Shown here in pieces: positions 59,200 to 64,000 of a stretch of DNA of 64,000 bases. The position numbers and the translations under genes are program-made. Position 1 is the stretch's first letter. Each line of letters opens with the position of its first letter. The notes below the pieces were generated by a model that worked only from the letters and a program-made list of their open reading frames with translations, ran no database searches and had not been told where the DNA came from. The DNA is taken from positions 158,386 to 222,385 of the forward strand of contig NZ_SSMX01000047.1 of assembly GCF_004799515.1 (NCBI RefSeq). The letters are read 5' to 3'. The stretch is from Phenylobacterium sp. (GTDB lineage: Bacteria > Pseudomonadota > Alphaproteobacteria > Caulobacterales > Caulobacteraceae).

Positions 59200-60594
59200 A
59201 TGAAGAAGTACCTCCTGATCGGCGTTTCGGCTTTCGTGCTTGGCGCGGGCTCCATGGCCTATGTGAGCCAGCACGCCCAGGCCGCGGCGACCCAGCCCAA
59301 GGCCAACACCTACCGCATGCTGGGCCTGTTCGGCGACGTGCTGGACATCGTCGAGCGCCAGTACGTGACCCCGGTGGACGACACCAAGCTGATCCACGCC
59401 GCCCTGGACGGCATGCTGACCTCGCTGGATCCGCACTCCAACTACCTCGACCCCGAGGGCTTCGACGACATGCGCGACCAGACGCGCGGTGAGTATGGCG
59501 GCCTGGGCCTGGAGGTCACCACCGAGGACGGTGTGGTGAAGATCATCTCGCCCATCGACGACACGCCCGCCGCCAAGGCCGGACTGAAGCCGGGCGACTT
59601 CATCACCGCCGTGAACGGCGACAGCGTGCTGGGCCTGTCGGTCACCGACGCGGTCAAGCAGATGCGCGGCAAGCCGGGGGAGAGCGTCACACTCACCATC
59701 GCCCGCGAGAAATCCGACCCCTTCGACGTCAAGCTGACCCGCGAGATCATCAAGCAGAAGTCCGCCACCGCGAAGCTGGACGGCGACTATGGCGTCCTGC
59801 GCGTCTCGGGCTTCAACGAGAAGACCACCGACGAGGCGCAAGCCGCCTTCGCCGAGATCAAGGCCAAGAACCCACACATGAAGGGGCTGATCCTCGACCT
59901 GCGCCGCAATCCGGGCGGCCTGCTCGACCAGGCGGTCGGCATCTCCGACCTGTTCCTGGAAGGCGGCGAGATCGTCAGCCAGCGCGGCCGCGATCCGCGC
60001 GACGTGGAGCGCTACAACGCCCGTCCGGGCGACATCACCAACGGCCTGCCCATGGTGGTGCTGATCGACAGCGGCACCGCCTCGGCCGCCGAGATCGTCG
60101 CCGGCGCCCTGCAGGACCGCAAGCGCGCCGCCGTGGTCGGCCTGACCAGCTTCGGCAAGGGTTCGGTGCAGACGGTGATCCCGCTGCGCGGCGGCCTGGA
60201 CGGGGCGCTGAAGCTGACCACCGCGCGCTACTACACGCCCTCCGGCCGCTCAATCCAGAAGACCGGCATCGAGCCCGACCTGGAGGTGGCGGCCAGCAAG
60301 GACGAGGCGCAGGAGATCGCCAACAAGGCGTTCGGCTTCTCAGAGGCCTCGTTCAAGAACGCGCTGAACGCCGACGAGGGCAAGGCCCGCAAGGGCGCCC
60401 ACGAGCCGGCCGAGGCGCCGCCGGAAGGCTTCGACGTCAAGAAGGACTTCCAGCTGACCCGCGCCGAGGACGTGCTGAAGTACGGCTCCGTCGCCGCCAC
60501 GCCGAAGCTGGCCGCCCCCACTGCGCGTCTGGCCGCGATCCTGTCCAAGTCCAAGGTCGCCGAGGCCAAGCCGACGGCCCCGAAGCAGCCCTAA
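59200..60594 (+). CDS. ctpA: S41 family C-terminal processing peptidase
   Basis: PDZ domain; LRRNPGGLLDQAVGISDLFLEGG; DSGTASAAEIVAGALQDRKRAAVVGLTSFGKGSVQ. Confidence 0.95.
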   Translation: MKKYLLIGVSAFVLGAGSMAYVSQHAQAAATQPKANTYRMLGLFGDVLDIVERQYVTPVDDTKLIHAALDGMLTSLDPHSNYLDPEGFDDMRDQTRGEYGGLGLEVTTEDGVVKIISPIDDTPAAKAGLKPGDFITAVNGDSVLGLSVTDAVKQMRGKPGESVTLTIAREKSDPFDVKLTREIIKQKSATAKLDGDYGVLRVSGFNEKTTDEAQAAFAEIKAKNPHMKGLILDLRRNPGGLLDQAVGISDLFLEGGEIVSQRGRDPRDVERYNARPGDITNGLPMVVLIDSGTASAAEIVAGALQDRKRAAVVGLTSFGKGSVQTVIPLRGGLDGALKLTTARYYTPSGRSIQKTGIEPDLEVAASKDEAQEIANKAFGFSEASFKNALNADEGKARKGAHEPAEAPPEGFDVKKDFQLTRAEDVLKYGSVAATPKLAAPTARLAAILSKSKVAEAKPTAPKQP

Positions 60595-60725
60595 GCGCCG
60601 ATCGTCCCGGTTCACGCCGGGGCGGCAGATTCGCGCAGCCCAAGCGAATTCCGCCGCCAACCGGCGCGATCTGAAGTGATCGTTAACCCTGTTTTGGGAG
60701 TCTCCGCCGCGAGGAGCACCCCGCC

Positions 60726-61853
60726 GTGGCCGCTGTCCACCTTCCCCGCCTGTCTGGCGCCGCCGGCGCCTTTTCCCTGCGCGGCCTGACCGGCAACCCG
60801 TGGGTGCGGGCCGGCGCGGCCGCCCTGCTGCTGGTCGCCGCCGTCCTCGGCCTGGCGCGCACCCTGGGCGCGGTCGGCCGCACCGACGGAACCGTGCGCG
60901 TGTCCTTGAGCAAGGCGCTGGCGCACGCCCCGCAGGGCTGGCGCGAGACGCTGAAGCCCCTGCGCGGCCCGGCGCCGGTCAGCCAGGACGTGATCCAGCT
61001 CTCCGAGCGGCCGCTGCCCGCGCCCAGCGCCGCGGCGCCCAGCCGGCCGGGCCAGATCCTGCCGCCGCCCGCGCCCGGCGCGCCGCTGCCGGCCGCGCCC
61101 ATCGCCGGCTTCTTCGCCCCCGGGCCGGCCGGGCCTTTGCCGATCATCGCCCAGGACGGCCACACGCCCTTCGAGGCCTACCGCCGCCCCTTCGCCCCCA
61201 ACGGCCGGCCGAGGATCGCCCTGATGATCGGCGGCCTAGGCCTGAACGCGCGCCTCACCCAGCAGGCCATCGAGACCCTGCCGGCCGAGATCACCCTGTC
61301 CTTCAGCCCCTATGCCGAGGGCCTGCAGGGCTGGATCGACATGGCCCGCGCCCACGGCCACGAGGTGCTCTTGGAAGCGCCCATGGAGCCGGTGGACTAT
61401 CCGGACAACGATCCGGGCCCCTACACCCTGATGGCCGGCGCCCAGGGGCCGGAGACGGTCAAGAAGCTGGAGTGGATCCTGTCGCGGGCCACCGGCTACT
61501 TCGGGATCACCAACTACCTGGGCTCGCGCTTCCTGGGATCGGACGGCGCCTACCAGGCCTTCGCCGGCGGACTGAAGGCGCGCGGCCTGGCCTTCGTCGA
61601 CGACGGCTCGGCGGCCCGGCGCGGCGGCAAGGGCCTGGCGCGGGCCTCGGCCGAGCGGGTGGTCGACGACCAGCTGAACACCGCCGCCATCGACCAGCAG
61701 CTTGTGGCCCTGGAGGCCGGCGCCTTACAGCGCGGCCAGGCCCTGGGCTCGGGCTTCGCCTATCCGGTGACGGTGGAGAAGGTCGCCGCCTGGTCGCGGG
61801 CTCTGACCGACCGCGGTTTCCAGCTCACCCCTGTCTCGGCGCTGGCGCATTGA
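60726..61853 (+). CDS. Divergent polysaccharide deacetylase family protein
   Basis: RPRIALMIGGLGLNARLTQQAIETLPAEITLSFSPYAEGLQGWIDMARAHGHEVLLEAPMEP. Confidence 0.9.
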   Translation: MAAVHLPRLSGAAGAFSLRGLTGNPWVRAGAAALLLVAAVLGLARTLGAVGRTDGTVRVSLSKALAHAPQGWRETLKPLRGPAPVSQDVIQLSERPLPAPSAAAPSRPGQILPPPAPGAPLPAAPIAGFFAPGPAGPLPIIAQDGHTPFEAYRRPFAPNGRPRIALMIGGLGLNARLTQQAIETLPAEITLSFSPYAEGLQGWIDMARAHGHEVLLEAPMEPVDYPDNDPGPYTLMAGAQGPETVKKLEWILSRATGYFGITNYLGSRFLGSDGAYQAFAGGLKARGLAFVDDGSAARRGGKGLARASAERVVDDQLNTAAIDQQLVALEAGALQRGQALGSGFAYPVTVEKVAAWSRALTDRGFQLTPVSALAH

Positions 61854-61874
61854 TGCGCTAGATATCGCCTGCGC

Positions 61875-62366
61875 ATGAGCCAGGATCTCGACCTCTACCG
61901 CCCCAACGTCGGCGTCGTCCTGTTCCACCCGGACGGACGCGTCTGGCTGGGCCGGCGCGTCTCGACGCCGGGGCCGCACAACTGGCAGTTCCCGCAGGGC
62001 GGCGTCGATCCCGGCGAAGACCTGGAAGCCGCCGCCCGCCGCGAGCTCGCCGAGGAGACCGGGGCGACCCGCATCGCCTTCCTGGGCCGCACCGACGACT
62101 GGGTCGCCTACGACTTCCCAGCGGGGCACGGCGGGTCCAAGGCCCTGCGCGGCTGGAAGGGCCAGAAGCAGGTGTGGTTCGCCTTCCGTTTCGAGGGCGA
62201 GGACGCCGACTTCGACCTCACCGCCCACGGGCCGCCGGAGTTCGACGCCTGGCGCTGGGCCCTCCTGGCGGAGGCCGCCGAGCTGATCGTGCCGTTCAAG
62301 CGGGCGGCCTATGAGCGCGTGGTGGAGGCCTTCGGAAGCTTCGCCGCGACTGCCCGCCGCGGTTGA
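61875..62366 (+). CDS. rppH: RNA pyrophosphohydrolase (Nudix)
   Basis: YRPNVGVVLFHPDGRVWLGRR; GGVDPGEDLEAAARRELAEETG Nudix box. Confidence 0.93.
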   Translation: MSQDLDLYRPNVGVVLFHPDGRVWLGRRVSTPGPHNWQFPQGGVDPGEDLEAAARRELAEETGATRIAFLGRTDDWVAYDFPAGHGGSKALRGWKGQKQVWFAFRFEGEDADFDLTAHGPPEFDAWRWALLAEAAELIVPFKRAAYERVVEAFGSFAATARRG

Positions 62367-62451
62367 ATCCGCTGCCGCACACAGACCAAACGGCCTTAGA
62401 GTGGCCGACTGGGACGCGCCGTGCGGCAAAGGCCGGGGCAAGAGGGGATCT

Positions 62452-63213
62452 ATGACCGCCATCGTCATGGTGCACGGCGCCTTCTGCGGCGGCTGGGCGT
62501 TCGAGCGCTTCGGCGCGCCCTTCGCGGCGGCGGGCTTCGAGGTGATCGCGCCCGACCTGCGCGGCCATGGGCCGGGCGACGCCGCCGGGGCGGTGGTGGG
62601 CGTCTCGATGAGCGACTACGCCGCCGACATCGCCGCGCTGTGCAACCGGCTGGAGAGCCCGCCGGTGCTGCTGGGCCACTCCATGGGCGGGCTGGTCGCC
62701 CAGCTCGCCGCCCGCCGGGCGCGGATCGAGGCCCTGGTGCTGCTCGCGCCGTCGCCGCCCTGGGGCGTGATGGCCTCCAGCCTGGAGGAGGCGGCGACCG
62801 CCTTCGGGGTGCAGATCGCCGGCCTGTTCTCCTCGGGGGCGCTGGAGCCCGACCGCGGCCTGATGCGCGCCTACAGCCTGGACCGCATGCCGAAGGCCGA
62901 GCGCGAGGCCGCCGTGGCGCGCCTGAGGCCCGAAAGCGCCATGGCGGTGCGCGAGACGCTGAACTGGTGGCTGGACCCCTTCATGACCACCAGCGTGGGC
63001 CCGGGCGCCATCGCCGCGCCGTCGCTGGTGATCGCCGGCCAGGGCGATGTGGTGCACACCGCCGCCACGGGGCGGGCGACCGCCGAGCGGATCGGAGCGG
63101 CGTTCCAGGCCATGCCGGGCATGAGCCACTGGCTGGTGGGCGAGCCCGGCTGGGAGACGGTGGCGGAGACGGTCCTGCGCTGGCTGGCCGACGAAGTCAG
63201 CCTCGCCGCTTGA
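62452..63213 (+). CDS. alpha/beta hydrolase
   Basis: MVHGAFCGGWAF; GHSMGGLVAQL. Confidence 0.9.
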   Translation: MTAIVMVHGAFCGGWAFERFGAPFAAAGFEVIAPDLRGHGPGDAAGAVVGVSMSDYAADIAALCNRLESPPVLLGHSMGGLVAQLAARRARIEALVLLAPSPPWGVMASSLEEAATAFGVQIAGLFSSGALEPDRGLMRAYSLDRMPKAEREAAVARLRPESAMAVRETLNWWLDPFMTTSVGPGAIAAPSLVIAGQGDVVHTAATGRATAERIGAAFQAMPGMSHWLVGEPGWETVAETVLRWLADEVSLAA

Positions 63214-63445
63214 GCGCCAGCCGCACCAGGCCGGCCAAGGCCACCAGCGCCCATGACCCTTCCATCGCCGTCGAGGCCAGGTTGAAGTTGGCCACCAGCA
63301 GCGAGACGAGGATCAGGCAGGCGCCGAGGAAGTTGACGAACAACGACCAGCCGCCCTTGGGGTCGAGCCGCCCCAGGGCCGCGCCGGCGTAGGCTACGAG
63401 GATCATCAGGACGCCGGCGAGGCCCGCGGCGTCCGTCCAGCTCAT
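63197..63445 (-). CDS. Small membrane protein (CBU_0592-like)
   Basis: Two or three TM segments, GRLDPKGGWSLFVNFLGACLILVSLL. Confidence 0.7.
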   Translation of the reverse strand: MSWTDAAGLAGVLMILVAYAGAALGRLDPKGGWSLFVNFLGACLILVSLLVANFNLASTAMEGSWALVALAGLVRLALKRRG

Positions 63446-64000
63446 CAGAACTTGCGTTCCTGGTAGAAGATCTCGCCCGTCGAGAACTTCGCGTTGAGCG
63501 AGCTGTCGTCAGGCTTGGTCCAGGTGGAGAAGTTCACCGCCGTCGAGGCGTTGGCCTCCAGGTGCTCCCAGGACTTCCGGACGCGCTTGATGCCATCCGG
63601 GTCCACGGCCACGTAGTTGGCCTGCAGGATCAGCTCCGGCTGGTGCAGGAAGGACCAGATGTTGATCGCCTCGACGATCGGCTTGTCCTGGTTCAGCGCG
63701 TAGTGGACCTCGCCGCGGCAGACGTCCTTGTTCGAACCGGGCGGCGAGATGGTGACGTTGTAGTCCTTGCTGGTCGTACCCAGCTGCATCGCCCAGGAGT
63801 TGTCCCGGCGGTTCTTCTTGAAGCCCAGGGCGGCATTGGTCTTCATCAGGTCGTCGAGGTTGCCGCCGCGCACCAGGGGCACACAGATCTTCTCGATCAC
63901 CTGGAGGATCTGGGCGCCGTCGCCGGTCGTGGGGATCTGCGGGGGCGCTTCAGCGGCGGGCGCCGCCGGAGCCGCGGGCGCGGCGCTGGCGTCCGGCGCG
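63445..64000 (-). CDS. hypothetical secreted protein, 5' end beyond window
   Basis: Frame stays open upstream of the listed Met (Ala/Pro-rich APDASAAPAAPAAPAAEAPPQIP) to the window edge. Confidence 0.7.
   Translation of the reverse strand, partial: APDASAAPAAPAAPAAEAPPQIPTTGDGAQILQVIEKICVPLVRGGNLDDLMKTNAALGFKKNRRDNSWAMQLGTTSKDYNVTISPPGSNKDVCRGEVHYALNQDKPIVEAINIWSFLHQPELILQANYVAVDPDGIKRVRKSWEHLEANASTAVNFSTWTKPDDSSLNAKFSTGEIFYQERKF

Overview
High-GC alphaproteobacterial chromosomal window. Gene content (TacA-like regulator, PEPxxWA-CTERM protein, a TTAA-N7-TTAA CtrA-type site, tol-pal/tilS start) suggests a Caulobacteraceae/Phenylobacterium-like genome; this is inference. Most of the window is ordinary core and metabolic genes: tilS, pntAB, proB-obgE-rpmA-rplU, rlmH-M23-ctpA-rppH, selD/selU, rocD, and two PQQ dehydrogenases. 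I found no transposase, CRISPR array, rRNA or tRNA. The most unusual signal is intergenic. Three copies of a cloverleaf-like palindrome (about 10.4, 15.5 and 39.2 kb) share the same architecture: a 27-bp outer stem, three abutting mini-hairpins with 3-nt loops, the 27-nt return strand, and flanking modules resembling CTTAAATC...GATTTAAG. The stem sequences differ between copies but pairing is kept, and a G.G mismatch sits at the same stem position in all three once they are oriented by their flanks. Several other palindromic repeat families share a different common fold (outer stem, two side hairpins, inner stem) and are stacked in the same intergenic regions. Other points of note: a stand-alone EF-Tu domain-III-like protein, a BlaI-type TTAC-N4-GTAA operator set next to a frameshifted M56 (BlaR1-like) gene and an acyltransferase, a deletion remnant of a secreted protein gene, a proteasome-type (Anbu-like) protease with no partner genes nearby, and three small ORFs missing from the ORF track. 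All calls were made by reading the sequence; no database search was run.
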